Source: Luteibaculum sp964627445 (lineage in GTDB: Bacteria; Bacteroidota; Bacteroidia; Flavobacteriales_D; Luteibaculaceae). Taken from it: a stretch of 64,000 nt of DNA. The translations under genes were made by a program, and so were the position numbers. Positions 5,824-14,363 of this stretch are shown piece by piece; the stretch's first letter is position 1, and every line of letters starts with the position of its first letter. Under the pieces are notes generated by a model, which worked only from the letters and a program-made list of their open reading frames with translations, made no database searches and was not told where the DNA came from. The stretch lies in the NCBI GenBank assembly GCA_964627445.1, contig CAZVJF010000001.1, positions 124,001-188,000 of the forward strand, in the 5' to 3' direction.

Positions 5824-8160
5824 ATGTTTAAATATTTGTGGATAAGCCTGCTATGGCTTCCCACGCTTGCGTACGCTAACCACTGTCGCAACTCCATTTC
5901 CGGTACTGTAATAGACTCTGAAACCAGAGCCCCACTGCCCTATGCCAATATTTTTATTGTTGAGCTTAAGGATGGCGTGGTGGCTGATGGCCAGGGAAAG
6001 TTTCGTATTGAAGGGCTATGCGAAGGAACTTTCACCCTCAAGGTATCGCACATTGGTTGTACTCCGGTGCAAAAAGCAGTGACGGTGGATGGGGAGATAC
6101 AAGTTACCATCACCATGGACCACTCGATGCACACCTTGCAAAAGGTAAATGTGGTCGGAAAACAGCAATCGAAGGCGGCAGGCATTGGAAGCAGCTCGTT
6201 GAAACCTGAGGAACTTGACCAAGGAGCCAACATGAGTTTAGGAGCTGCACTTACCCAAATTAACGGCCTCACCACCTTAGCCACCGGGAACAACGTGCAA
6301 AAGCCTGCAATCCACGGTTTAACGGGAAACCGAGTCGGTATCTACAACAATGGGGTAAAGTTAGAAAGCCAAATGTGGGGCAGCGAACACGCCCCCGAAG
6401 TAGGCTTGTTTGGCGCACAGAATGTAACCCTATACAAGGGAGTTAGCGCTATTAAATACGGTGGCGATGCATTGGCGGGCGTTGTAAAAATTGAAGCCCC
6501 AAAAGCACCCAATAAAAAAGGTCTGTCTCTTGCCCTAAATACCGCGTACAATACTAATAACAAAGGAATTAGCAATGGGCTACGCGGAGTATTTAACACG
6601 GGGGGCACACTAGCAATAGAAGGGCATTTTGCAGGACAAGTGCAGCAAAACGGCAATTACCAATCTCCCCAACGCTACTTAACCAATACGGGCGGACAAA
6701 CCACCAATTTAAAGTATGGCCTCGCTCGCAATTTCAATAAACACAGGGTGGAAGTGTTTTACTCCAACTTCCAGGCAGAGTTGGGCATACTGGATGGATC
6801 GCACGTGGGTAATTTAACCGATTTGTTTCGGGTAATTGAAGCAGGAGAAGCACCCAGTGGCGACACATTTACCTATGCCATTAACAAGCCCAAGCAAAAC
6901 GTATTTCATGAAATGCTGGGGACTGTGTGGAAATACAATCTCACCCCTACTCAACGTATCCAACTGCGCATCAACCGCCAGTACAACCTAAGAGAAGAAT
7001 TCGATCGGCACGGTCCCAAAGGCATAAACGCACCCCAAGACATTCCTGCCATACAATTTGAATTGACCACCTGGACCGCAGAGCTCGACTACCAACATAC
7101 CGGAACCGACTGGCAATACGAAGTAGGACTGCAGGGGAACCGGCAAAAAAACACCTTTGAAGGCACCTATTTTATACCTGGATTTTACAGAGATCAATTG
7201 GGCGTTTACGGATTATACTCCAAACGTTTTGCATTTAATACATCTATAGAATTGGGGGCTCGATTGGATTATTCGGGCCTACAGGCTTTTAATGCCAGAA
7301 ACATCGGAGACCGAGACACCACCCTACAATTTTTAGTTCCCACCTTTCATGCACAGTACACCAAAAACTGGAGCAAACTAAAAGCTTCTGTGCAAAGTGG
7401 TTTTGCTTGGCGCCCCCCTGCAGCAAACGAGCTTTTTGCACAAGGATTGCATCATGCCTCGGCACGCGTGGAAACCGGAGATGCCAGTTTGGATGCAGAA
7501 CGTGCCGTAAACAATGGGTTGGAATTGGAGTACAGCCTAACACCCGCCTGGACCGCTTCGGCCTTGCTGTACGCCAATTACTATTTCAATTTCATCTACC
7601 TCGCTCCGCTACCCAAAGCAGAGCTCACCATACGCGGTGCTTTCCCTAGCTTTTTATATCAGCAAGCTGAAGTGTGGCACCGCGGTATAGATTTTAGTAC
7701 GCAGTATCAGTTAGACTCCTCGTGGCGCTTGGAAGCCTCCGCTGCTACTGTTTTTATTTCGGAAGCCGGTTCTGGCAATGCCCTACCCAACATTCCTGCC
7801 GATCGTTGCCAACTGAAGACTTACTACCAACCCAAGAAAAACCAGTTTGGTTTAAAAGAACTATGGGTGGCGTGGCAATGGGTAGGCCAGCAAAATCGCA
7901 TTCCGCCATTTACTGCAGACGATGCTTCTAGCAACGCATACCTGCAAAACTTACTACAAGCCCCTGTAGGCTACCATTTGCTAAGTGCTGGCTTATCGGG
8001 CCAACGAAAAATTAACAAAGACTTTCAGCTGCAGTACTACATCTCGGGCACCAACCTCTTAAACAGGAGCTACCGCGATTACACTAACGCGTTCCGGTTT
8101 TTTGCAGCCGAAATGGGACGCAACATAACTCTAGGACTTTCACTCAAGTTTAATTCATAA
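5824..8160 (+). CDS. TonB-dependent outer-membrane receptor, probably for a metal
   Basis: 778 aa. It has a signal peptide (MFKYLWISLLWLPTLAYA), then an N-terminal carboxypeptidase-regulatory-like domain (about 25-105, ISGTVIDSETRAPLPYANIF). A TonB-box-like stretch (LQKVNVVGK) and the plug (about 120-225, GANMSLGAALTQINGLTTL to YGGDALAGVVKIEAP) come next. A 22-strand-type barrel ends in an aromatic-rich C-terminal strand (ITLGLSLKFNS). There is no SusD partner, so glycan import is unlikely. It lies between a small His/Cys protein and a lipoprotein with an alternating His-Asp tract, which points to zinc or another divalent metal (ZnuD-like). The substrate is inferred from neighbours only. Confidence 0.88.
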   Translation: MFKYLWISLLWLPTLAYANHCRNSISGTVIDSETRAPLPYANIFIVELKDGVVADGQGKFRIEGLCEGTFTLKVSHIGCTPVQKAVTVDGEIQVTITMDHSMHTLQKVNVVGKQQSKAAGIGSSSLKPEELDQGANMSLGAALTQINGLTTLATGNNVQKPAIHGLTGNRVGIYNNGVKLESQMWGSEHAPEVGLFGAQNVTLYKGVSAIKYGGDALAGVVKIEAPKAPNKKGLSLALNTAYNTNNKGISNGLRGVFNTGGTLAIEGHFAGQVQQNGNYQSPQRYLTNTGGQTTNLKYGLARNFNKHRVEVFYSNFQAELGILDGSHVGNLTDLFRVIEAGEAPSGDTFTYAINKPKQNVFHEMLGTVWKYNLTPTQRIQLRINRQYNLREEFDRHGPKGINAPQDIPAIQFELTTWTAELDYQHTGTDWQYEVGLQGNRQKNTFEGTYFIPGFYRDQLGVYGLYSKRFAFNTSIELGARLDYSGLQAFNARNIGDRDTTLQFLVPTFHAQYTKNWSKLKASVQSGFAWRPPAANELFAQGLHHASARVETGDASLDAERAVNNGLELEYSLTPAWTASALLYANYYFNFIYLAPLPKAELTIRGAFPSFLYQQAEVWHRGIDFSTQYQLDSSWRLEASAATVFISEAGSGNALPNIPADRCQLKTYYQPKKNQFGLKELWVAWQWVGQQNRIPPFTADDASSNAYLQNLLQAPVGYHLLSAGLSGQRKINKDFQLQYYISGTNLLNRSYRDYTNAFRFFAAEMGRNITLGLSLKFNS

Positions 8161-8186
8161 ATCAAAACAAACACAAAACAAAAACC

Positions 8187-8789
8187 ATGAAAACAACCGA
8201 ATTCATGAACAGAATCAACCGATTCTTTAGCCTATCGGTAATCGTTGCACTGGCTGCAGCAGTATCTTTAACCTCTTGTAAAGATGATGATGAAGATCCG
8301 GACGATCATGACCACGACCACGATCACGAACACGATGAAACGGAGCTTATTACCACTATGCGCCTAACATTCTCTGACGTAAATGGACAGCAAACTACCG
8401 CTTCTTTCAGTGACCCAGATGGTCCAGGTGGAAACGACCCAAGTATTGACACCATTGCACTTCCTTTTGATGGTGCTCCTTACACCGTTAACATTGAAGT
8501 GTTGGATGAATCTGACCCTGACGATGTAGAAGACATTACAGCGGAAATTGAAGAAGAGGATAATGAGCACCTATTCTGCTTTACGCCTTCTTCAAACAAC
8601 CTATCTGTTGCTTACAACGATGAAGATGAAAACGGACTGGCCGTAGGTCTACAAACTACCTGGACTCTTCAGGATGTTTTTAACGGCAGCATTAAAATTG
8701 AATTGAAACACCAGCCCGGTGAAAAAGATGGTTCTTGCGGTATTGGAGAAACCGATATCGAAGTAACTTTCCCAGTACAAGGAAACTAA
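8187..8789 (+). CDS. Acidic lipoprotein with His-Asp repeat, putative metal binder
   Basis: 200 aa. The lipoprotein signal peptide ends in LTSC (Cys about residue 31), immediately followed by an acidic stretch and a run of alternating H and D/E (DDHDHDHDHEHDE, about 39-51), an obvious candidate divalent-metal ligand. The remaining part looks like a beta-rich domain with two isolated Cys and many Asp/Glu. No family name is recalled. It is 26 nt downstream of the TonB receptor and is followed by a strong terminator, so it closes the cassette. It could hand metal to the receptor or buffer metal at the cell surface. An alternative start (MNRINRFF) lies six codons in. Confidence 0.7.
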   Translation: MKTTEFMNRINRFFSLSVIVALAAAVSLTSCKDDDEDPDDHDHDHDHEHDETELITTMRLTFSDVNGQQTTASFSDPDGPGGNDPSIDTIALPFDGAPYTVNIEVLDESDPDDVEDITAEIEEEDNEHLFCFTPSSNNLSVAYNDEDENGLAVGLQTTWTLQDVFNGSIKIELKHQPGEKDGSCGIGETDIEVTFPVQGN

Positions 8790-8811
8790 AAGCAATTAGC
8801 GAAAGTCAAAG

Positions 8812-8844
8812 AAAGCGGCCTCCCAAATGGGGCCGCTTTTTTTT
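8812..8844 (+). terminator. Intrinsic terminator of the metal cassette
   Basis: A 9-bp GC-rich stem AAAGCGGCC / GGCCGCTTT with a 10-nt loop and a T8 tract. The T-tract overlaps the stop codon of the convergent helicase gene. Confidence 0.9.
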
Positions 8845-10249
8845 ATGCAACCAACCAATCTTCTGGAAAATTGACCAGATATACGCGTTCTGTAGCACGG
8901 GTGAGGGCGGTGTACAACCACCGTAGCAGGTTTTTATCCATTTGTTCTGGGGTTATATATCCCAAATCTATATACACCACCGGCCACTGCCCACCTTGCG
9001 CTTTATGGCAAGTTACAGCATAGCCAAACTTGGCTTGTAGTGCCTGCACGTAGGGGTTTTCCTTCAGCTTAAAATTACGCGCTTTTTTGTCTGGATATTC
9101 TTCAAGGAGCGCCTCATCCAAGAGAGTCCACACTTTCTCTACATCGCCTTGTGGCATAGAAGCTTGGTCTACCAAGAAGCTATCCAACCAAATTTTGGCA
9201 TCGAGCTCTAAATTGTAATCCGAAAAAAGTAAGGTAGCCTCGGCATAGTGGTAGCCATAAGCATCTTCCCAATTGCGTACGCGAAGCACCTCGGCAAAAT
9301 CGCCATTGGCAATAAAGTCTTGTTGGGTATCTTGGGCAGTCCAGTGATAGTTATTTTTTACCACCATGATGCGGTCGCCCCCATCGAGTTGTGCTTCTGA
9401 CTGATGCACATAGCTGCGTATTTGCTGGTTGAGCCGGTTGGCGTGCTTGTTAGACCTCGTAATATAAATAACAGCCTCCTCACCATAAGCCGATACGGAT
9501 TCTTGATAATGATCGGCAAACTCGTATCCAGACAAGTAGCGCACGTCCTTATGCAGTTTTATCGCTATATCTGTGGTTTGCCCCAGCATTTGCTCGCGTA
9601 GCTTGGTAGCTTCTTTTAAAATTCCCGATAGGGATGCCTGGCGCACTACGGTATTGAGCGAGCATTTGGCTATGGTTAAGTCAAACTCCAACTTCAGGTA
9701 GTCTAAATCTAAGGCAGGACTTCGATTGGAGCCAACAGGTGGAAGCTGAGCCTCATCACCAACCATAATCAAGCGACAACCGGGGCTAGAAAAAACAAAG
9801 GACATTAAATCGTGCAGCAATCCATTTCGTGTTAAGCCACCCGTATCCTCCCCTATCATACTGACTTCATCTACAATAAAAACAGCATTTTTAAAGGTGT
9901 TTTTTCGCAAAGCAAAATAGCGCCCCCCGTTTTTGCGCTTGCGTGGGGTGTATATTACCTTATGTATGGTAAAAGCACGCTCCTGTGCATAGGTACTGAG
10001 TACTTTGGCAGCCCTCCCCGTAGGTGCCATGAGCAAAAAGTTGCGCTTTTGTTCTTGTAAATAGTTGGATAAGGTTCCCAGCAAAGTGGTTTTCCCAGTT
10101 CCGGCATAGCCATTAAGTACCAGGGCACACCGCTCTTTTTCGCTTTTTAGGAAGGATGCACACATGCGCAAAAAGTGCTTTTGGTCTTGCGTAGGTGCAT
10201 TGCCGTTGTAGGCTTTAAAGTACTGCTGTAATTCTTCCTTCGATATCAT
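8843..10249 (-). CDS. ATP-dependent RecD-like DNA helicase
   Basis: 468 aa from ATG 10249 (MISKEELQQYF); seven more codons upstream are open but less likely. It is a superfamily 1 helicase: Walker A NGYAGTGKTT (about residue 46), motif Ia APTGRAAK, Walker B VFIVDEVSMIG, motif III-like MVGDEAQLPPVG. The C-terminal UvrD_C_2 region has AVTCHKAQGGQWPVVYID and RWLYTALTRATERVYLV. There is no RecB or RecC neighbour, so it belongs to the stand-alone RecD/Pif1-like group found in Bacteroidota. The role is probably in DNA repair or recombination. Confidence 0.87.
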   Translation of the reverse strand: MISKEELQQYFKAYNGNAPTQDQKHFLRMCASFLKSEKERCALVLNGYAGTGKTTLLGTLSNYLQEQKRNFLLMAPTGRAAKVLSTYAQERAFTIHKVIYTPRKRKNGGRYFALRKNTFKNAVFIVDEVSMIGEDTGGLTRNGLLHDLMSFVFSSPGCRLIMVGDEAQLPPVGSNRSPALDLDYLKLEFDLTIAKCSLNTVVRQASLSGILKEATKLREQMLGQTTDIAIKLHKDVRYLSGYEFADHYQESVSAYGEEAVIYITRSNKHANRLNQQIRSYVHQSEAQLDGGDRIMVVKNNYHWTAQDTQQDFIANGDFAEVLRVRNWEDAYGYHYAEATLLFSDYNLELDAKIWLDSFLVDQASMPQGDVEKVWTLLDEALLEEYPDKKARNFKLKENPYVQALQAKFGYAVTCHKAQGGQWPVVYIDLGYITPEQMDKNLLRWLYTALTRATERVYLVNFPEDWLVA

Positions 10250-10372
10250 AGCTATGTGGTGGCGCCCCAATTAGCGCGCGCTTGGCAAGTACATTGGAAA
10301 TTATGCTTGAATAGGTGCACAAATGTTCTATTTTCGCAAGCGTGCTGCAAGCTAGTAGAACGAAATTAATTT

Positions 10373-10380
10373 TAGTTTTG
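10373..10380 (+). promoter_or_regulatory. -7 promoter element upstream of the 10414 gene
   Basis: TAGTTTTG matches TAnnTTTG exactly and lies 33 nt before the ATG. No clear TTG -33 element is seen. The interval 10250-10413 shows no other feature. Confidence 0.45.
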
Positions 10381-10413
10381 TAGCGACTGAAACGTATAGA
10401 TAAAACCCACCAT

Positions 10414-11178
10414 ATGGACAATTTAAGGCAAAGTTTTGGTAAGTTTTTATTTCCTGGCTTCTTAATCGTACTCGGTATTGTAATGATGATCATTACAGCC
10501 TCTATGAACCAAAACAGCAGCTTTTTCCTTGGATCTGCTTGTATTTTTATTGTTGGTGTCATTAGCCTGTTGTACTCTTTGGATATCATCACCAAGCAAC
10601 TTCAAACCATTCTTACGGTAGTAATGTTGGTAGCTTCTGGGGTTTTAATCTGGAAGGATATAGACTCGGTACAAGCGGATATTCGCTTCGCAAACAAAAA
10701 GAAGCAGGTATATGCGAAGGTGATTCAAAACTTGAAAGACTTACGCGAAGTGCAGCAAGCCCATAAAAAGAAGTACGGCACCTACATTGCATCCATGGAT
10801 TCTTTAATGGACTTCCTGGAAAACGGAGAGCTACCTATTATTACGGCTATCGGTTCTGTACCCGATACGCTTTCTGAAGCAGAAGCACTTGAAATGGGCA
10901 TTATTTCTAGAGACACCCTTATGGTGCCGGTAATTAAAAAATTGTTTACCGGGGAAGATGCCGGTAAGGACAGAAAATTCCGTTTTGTAAAGGATAGCCT
11001 GCCTTACGCACCTTACTCTCAGGAGCCTTTTTGGATGAATGCCGACATGATACAAAAAGGTGGTGTTCCCACCCCCGTATTCGAAATTAAAGACATGAAG
11101 CCTTTCGATAAATTTGATACGCTTCGTGTGGGTTCTATGGAAGACGCAACTACAAGTGGTAACTGGTCTGGGGAATAA
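10414..11178 (+). CDS. Membrane-anchored protein of unknown function
   Basis: 254 aa. Three predicted transmembrane helices lie in the first 90 residues (FLFPGFLIVLGIVMMIITA, FFLGSACIFIVGVISLLYSL, TILTVVMLVASGVLIW). A soluble part follows, with a short charged helix (DIRFANKKKQVYAKVIQNLKDLREVQQAHKKKYGTY) that resembles the start of pilin-like or sensor stalk helices. I do not recognise a named family; similar proteins occur in Bacteroidota next to DUF3822 genes. A terminator hairpin follows the stop, overlapping the start of the next frame. No function is assigned. Confidence 0.75.
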   Translation: MDNLRQSFGKFLFPGFLIVLGIVMMIITASMNQNSSFFLGSACIFIVGVISLLYSLDIITKQLQTILTVVMLVASGVLIWKDIDSVQADIRFANKKKQVYAKVIQNLKDLREVQQAHKKKYGTYIASMDSLMDFLENGELPIITAIGSVPDTLSEAEALEMGIISRDTLMVPVIKKLFTGEDAGKDRKFRFVKDSLPYAPYSQEPFWMNADMIQKGGVPTPVFEIKDMKPFDKFDTLRVGSMEDATTSGNWSGE

Positions 11179-11179
11179 C

Positions 11180-11965
11180 ATATTAGCAAACTACCGCGCA
11201 TTTGCAGAAAAACGATCGATTTTATCGATCGTTTTTTTTAGCAACACACTCCAACTGGCTTGGCGTTTGCCACAAGAGGACGTATGGAGCGAGGTGGTTA
11301 GTATGCCTTTCTCCAGCCAAAACTATACGACCTCGCAAGGCAAAAAGCTTGCCGAGCTTACCCAAACATTGGTTACCCCAAATAATCCGGTGCATGTGGC
11401 CATTGCATCTAAAAACTACGCGGTGGTGCCCGATGCTTTATTTAGCCCTAATAGTGCTGCGCTTTACTTGATGCGAAACACGGGGCTTTCGCCTAGAGAT
11501 GTTGGCGTGGTAAAAACGGGGCACGTCCCCGAATTGGGGTCACAATTGGTGTATTCAGTGCCCAAAAAAATGCAAGATCTTTTTGGATCCCTCTTTCCTA
11601 ACTACGCGTTGCACCATCAAAAGCAGAGCCTATTGTATGGTATTCTGAAAGCCAATACCGACAAACCGCGCATTTTAAACCTGCATTTTTGCGAAGATCA
11701 CTTTGATTTGGTGGTAGTAGATCAGAAGCAGGTGCGCTTTTTCAATAGCTTTCAACTGCTATCTACCGAAGATGTACTCTACTACATTTTATTTGTGGTA
11801 GAAAAACTAAACCGCTCGGTACGCGATTTTGTCTTTAAAATTTACGGTGAAATCCCAGACGCGATCGATAAAAACACGCTGCTAAAGCACCTCCCTCTCT
11901 CAGCTGATTTTAAAGCAGCAGATGAATTTTTAAGCTTAAAATACACCCCATTTTGCGAATCATAG
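11180..11965 (+). CDS. DUF3822 family protein (start codon unclear)
   Basis: About 261 aa if read from the first codon after the upstream stop. The family (DUF3822) is found almost only in Bacteroidota immediately before rsmD and coaD, as here, and looks like an actin-fold (ASKHA) protein. The segment KRSILSIVFFSNTLQLAW resembles the family's first beta strand, but no ATG, GTG or TTG occurs in frame between the preceding stop and that segment. The first in-frame ATG is 11303, which would remove it; a TTG at 11114 lies inside the upstream gene. The ATA at 11180 is a placeholder start. The 3' end overlaps rsmD by 13 nt. Confidence 0.7.
   Translation: MLANYRAFAEKRSILSIVFFSNTLQLAWRLPQEDVWSEVVSMPFSSQNYTTSQGKKLAELTQTLVTPNNPVHVAIASKNYAVVPDALFSPNSAALYLMRNTGLSPRDVGVVKTGHVPELGSQLVYSVPKKMQDLFGSLFPNYALHHQKQSLLYGILKANTDKPRILNLHFCEDHFDLVVVDQKQVRFFNSFQLLSTEDVLYYILFVVEKLNRSVRDFVFKIYGEIPDAIDKNTLLKHLPLSADFKAADEFLSLKYTPFCES
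11208..11239 (+). terminator. Strong hairpin with T8, inside the 5' end of the DUF3822 frame
   Basis: AAAAACGATCGAT (11208-11220), loop TTT, then ATCGATCG and a T8 tract. This is a 13-bp stem counting A-U pairs and a textbook intrinsic terminator for the preceding gene. It lies within the sequence that encodes the N-terminus of the DUF3822 protein. Confidence 0.75.
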
Positions 11966-12492
11966 GCGGTGCATACCGCGGGCAAAAAATTGTGTTGCCC
12001 AAGAACTTTAAGTCACGTCCTACCACTGATTTTGCGAGGGAAGCGCTCTTTAACTTTCTAACCAACCAAGACACACCATCCGAACCCAGTTTCTTGGACC
12101 TTTTTGGCGGCTCAGGCATGATAAGTTTTGAGGCCTTTTCTAGGGGCTACCGCCCTGTATACACCCTAGAGCTGGATGTTAACAACTACCGGAGTATACG
12201 CCAAAACGCAGTACTTTTTGGTGATGAACAACCACAAATATTGCGTCAAGATGCATTTCGCTGGATAAAAAAGGCACCACAGGCGTTTGACGTGGTCTTT
12301 TTAGATCCTCCCTTTACTTCCATCCGAAAGATTATTCCACTGCTTAGTCAAATTATAGAAGGCGAAGTATTGGCCGCAGGCGGACTGCTGGTAGTAGAGC
12401 ACCCGAAAGAGTTTGACCCTGCAGATTGTGGATATGAATTTGAGAGCCGTATTTTTGGTAACCAAAGCTTTAGCATATTCACCAAAAACTAG
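11953..12492 (+). CDS. rsmD: 16S rRNA (guanine(966)-N2)-methyltransferase
   Basis: Methylates G966 of 16S rRNA during 30S assembly. 179 aa from a TTG start, giving MRIIGGAYRGQKI, which matches the usual N-terminus. It has a Rossmann-type SAM site (FLDLFGGSGMISFEA, about 48-62) and the catalytic motif DPPF (VVFLDPPF, about residues 115-122) typical of N2-guanine methyltransferases. It overlaps the DUF3822 frame by 13 nt and is 3 nt from coaD, so the three are probably co-transcribed. Confidence 0.94.
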   Translation: MRIIGGAYRGQKIVLPKNFKSRPTTDFAREALFNFLTNQDTPSEPSFLDLFGGSGMISFEAFSRGYRPVYTLELDVNNYRSIRQNAVLFGDEQPQILRQDAFRWIKKAPQAFDVVFLDPPFTSIRKIIPLLSQIIEGEVLAAGGLLVVEHPKEFDPADCGYEFESRIFGNQSFSIFTKN

Positions 12493-12495
12493 GCG

Positions 12496-12972
12496 ATGAA
12501 CGAACGCATTGCGGTATTTCCTGGATCTTTTGACCCCATAACAAAAGGGCACGAATCTATTATCCTTAGAGCCCTGCCCCTATTCGACAAGATTATCGTA
12601 GCCATGGGGGTCAACAGTTCTAAGCAATACTTGTTTGAGCGCGACCAGCGTGTACAATGGTTGGAAACCATTTTTGCAGGAGAACCCAAGGTTAGCGTAG
12701 ATGCATTCAATAAACTTACCGTACAGTATTGCAAAGAACGCGGTGCGCAATTTATTTTGCGAGGACTAAGAAACTCGGTAGACTTTAATTACGAGAAAAG
12801 CATAGCGCACATGAACAGCGCTATGGAACAAGAAATAGAAACCATATTTTTACTTACCACACCCCAATTGGGTGCAATAAATGCATCTATTGTGCGTGAG
12901 ATTTATAAAAACGGAGGCGATATTAATCCCTTCTGCCCCGATTCAATCCACATACCTTCCAAGACTGTATAG
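12496..12972 (+). CDS. coaD: Phosphopantetheine adenylyltransferase
   Basis: Penultimate step of coenzyme A synthesis: ATP plus 4'-phosphopantetheine gives dephospho-CoA. 158 aa, normal size. The nucleotidyltransferase motif PGSFDPITKGHESII (about 9-23) contains the TxGH signature, and the C-terminal ISSTxVRE-type motif appears as NASIVREIYKNGGDI. RGLRNSVDFNYE is the conserved substrate-binding segment. It directly follows rsmD and is 2 nt before the next gene. Confidence 0.96.
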   Translation: MNERIAVFPGSFDPITKGHESIILRALPLFDKIIVAMGVNSSKQYLFERDQRVQWLETIFAGEPKVSVDAFNKLTVQYCKERGAQFILRGLRNSVDFNYEKSIAHMNSAMEQEIETIFLLTTPQLGAINASIVREIYKNGGDINPFCPDSIHIPSKTV

Positions 12973-12974
12973 CC

Positions 12975-14363
12975 ATGAGAACATTGCTAATAACCCTTGC
13001 CTTTTGTCTACCCCTTTTAGGCATCGGACAAACCGTACAAATATCGGGTAGCTCCAGCCAAGAATACGCCAACAAACCCTTTGTGCTCTACGAAGTTACT
13101 GATGCCATTAGCGGAAGAAAAAAGCCTATCGCTGAAGGGGTTACCGACATGGATGGTGCCTTTGCAATGACCGCAAACCTAGCTCAAACTACTACCGCAG
13201 TGCTTAGCATAGACCGCGTAGAGGCTACCTTATTTTTGGCACCCAATAGCACCTACAACCTGGCTTTCCCTAGTTTACCCGGTGATGCCCCAAAATCTTT
13301 TGGCGCAGCAAATAGTGTAGATCTTGGTTTTTACAATCTGCCAGAAAATGATCCGAATAGCATTGTTACTCAGTTTAACGATGCCCTGGAACAGCTAAGT
13401 TTAGAAAACCTAGATCTGGCGTTTACTCCGCAATACAGCAAAAAGCTGTTATCCTTTTGGCGAGAATATCGCGATGCGTATCCAGCAAACACCTTTGCTG
13501 GCAATTACATACACTTTGCCTGTGCCAATGCCCTTTTAAACAACGGACTCAAAAAAACTAAGGTGTATGAGTACTTCTTAGATAGCGCCACAGTAATTTC
13601 AAAAAACCCCGAGGTGGGCGTTTTCTTCACCGAATTCTTCCAGGATATTTTGCAGGAAACCGACCGTTTGAGTGGAACCGAAGAGGTAAAAATCACCATC
13701 AACTTGGCTCCAAGAGCCTATAAAATTTTAGAGTCTCTAAAAAGTAACGACTATCTCAGCGACCTCAAATTGCGCGAAATGGTGGCATTATACGGACTTT
13801 ACCACGCTTTTGATTACAAGGAATACAACCAAGAAAACATCATAGAGTTGGTTCGCGAACTGGGTGCCCGTTCCATTTATCCCGAAATTAGAAGCATAGC
13901 CGATAACGTAGCTTACATGATGCGCTGGCTACGTCCGGGGTTTCCGCTGCCTAGCTTTAGCTGTACGGGTCTGGAAAGTGGAGAAGAAGTAAAATCAGAT
14001 GGCTTTAGCAACAAGCCCACCATTTATTATTTCTGGGCACCGTGGAGCGAGCGTGCCGTTATGGAACTCATGGAATTAAAGCAGCGCCAACAATACTGGA
14101 AAGATGATTTAAACTACGTTGTAGTGTTGGTAGATGGCACCCTGGCTGATGCTAAAAGCGCGTTGGAATTGGTACCTGGCCTTCAAGCAGAAATGTGCCA
14201 TGCTACCAGTAATCCCAAGCTGCTAGACAAACTGCAAATTCATGCCTTACCACATTTTATGATGACGGATGAAGAAGGCAAGCTGGTACGGCATTACGCT
14301 AGTAATACCACCGAGTTAGAGCGAGAACTAGCCCGCTTTTTTAAGACAAAGAAGAAGCGCTAA
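12975..14363 (+). CDS. Exported thioredoxin-like protein without the CxxC active site
   Basis: 462 aa. It has a signal peptide (MRTLLITLAFCLPLLGIGQ), a DUF4369-like N-terminal beta domain (about 20-110), a helical middle and a C-terminal thioredoxin fold (about 325-455). In TlpA-type proteins the active site reads WCxPC. Here the equivalent is WAPWSERAVMEL (about 351-362), so both redox cysteines are replaced. Other fold markers remain (LPHFMMTDEEGKLVRHY with the cis-proline). It is therefore unlikely to be a disulfide reductase; a chaperone or binding role is possible. A second, intact relative is at 32958. The 3' end overlaps the convergent Nudix gene by 23 nt. Confidence 0.75.
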   Translation: MRTLLITLAFCLPLLGIGQTVQISGSSSQEYANKPFVLYEVTDAISGRKKPIAEGVTDMDGAFAMTANLAQTTTAVLSIDRVEATLFLAPNSTYNLAFPSLPGDAPKSFGAANSVDLGFYNLPENDPNSIVTQFNDALEQLSLENLDLAFTPQYSKKLLSFWREYRDAYPANTFAGNYIHFACANALLNNGLKKTKVYEYFLDSATVISKNPEVGVFFTEFFQDILQETDRLSGTEEVKITINLAPRAYKILESLKSNDYLSDLKLREMVALYGLYHAFDYKEYNQENIIELVRELGARSIYPEIRSIADNVAYMMRWLRPGFPLPSFSCTGLESGEEVKSDGFSNKPTIYYFWAPWSERAVMELMELKQRQQYWKDDLNYVVVLVDGTLADAKSALELVPGLQAEMCHATSNPKLLDKLQIHALPHFMMTDEEGKLVRHYASNTTELERELARFFKTKKKR

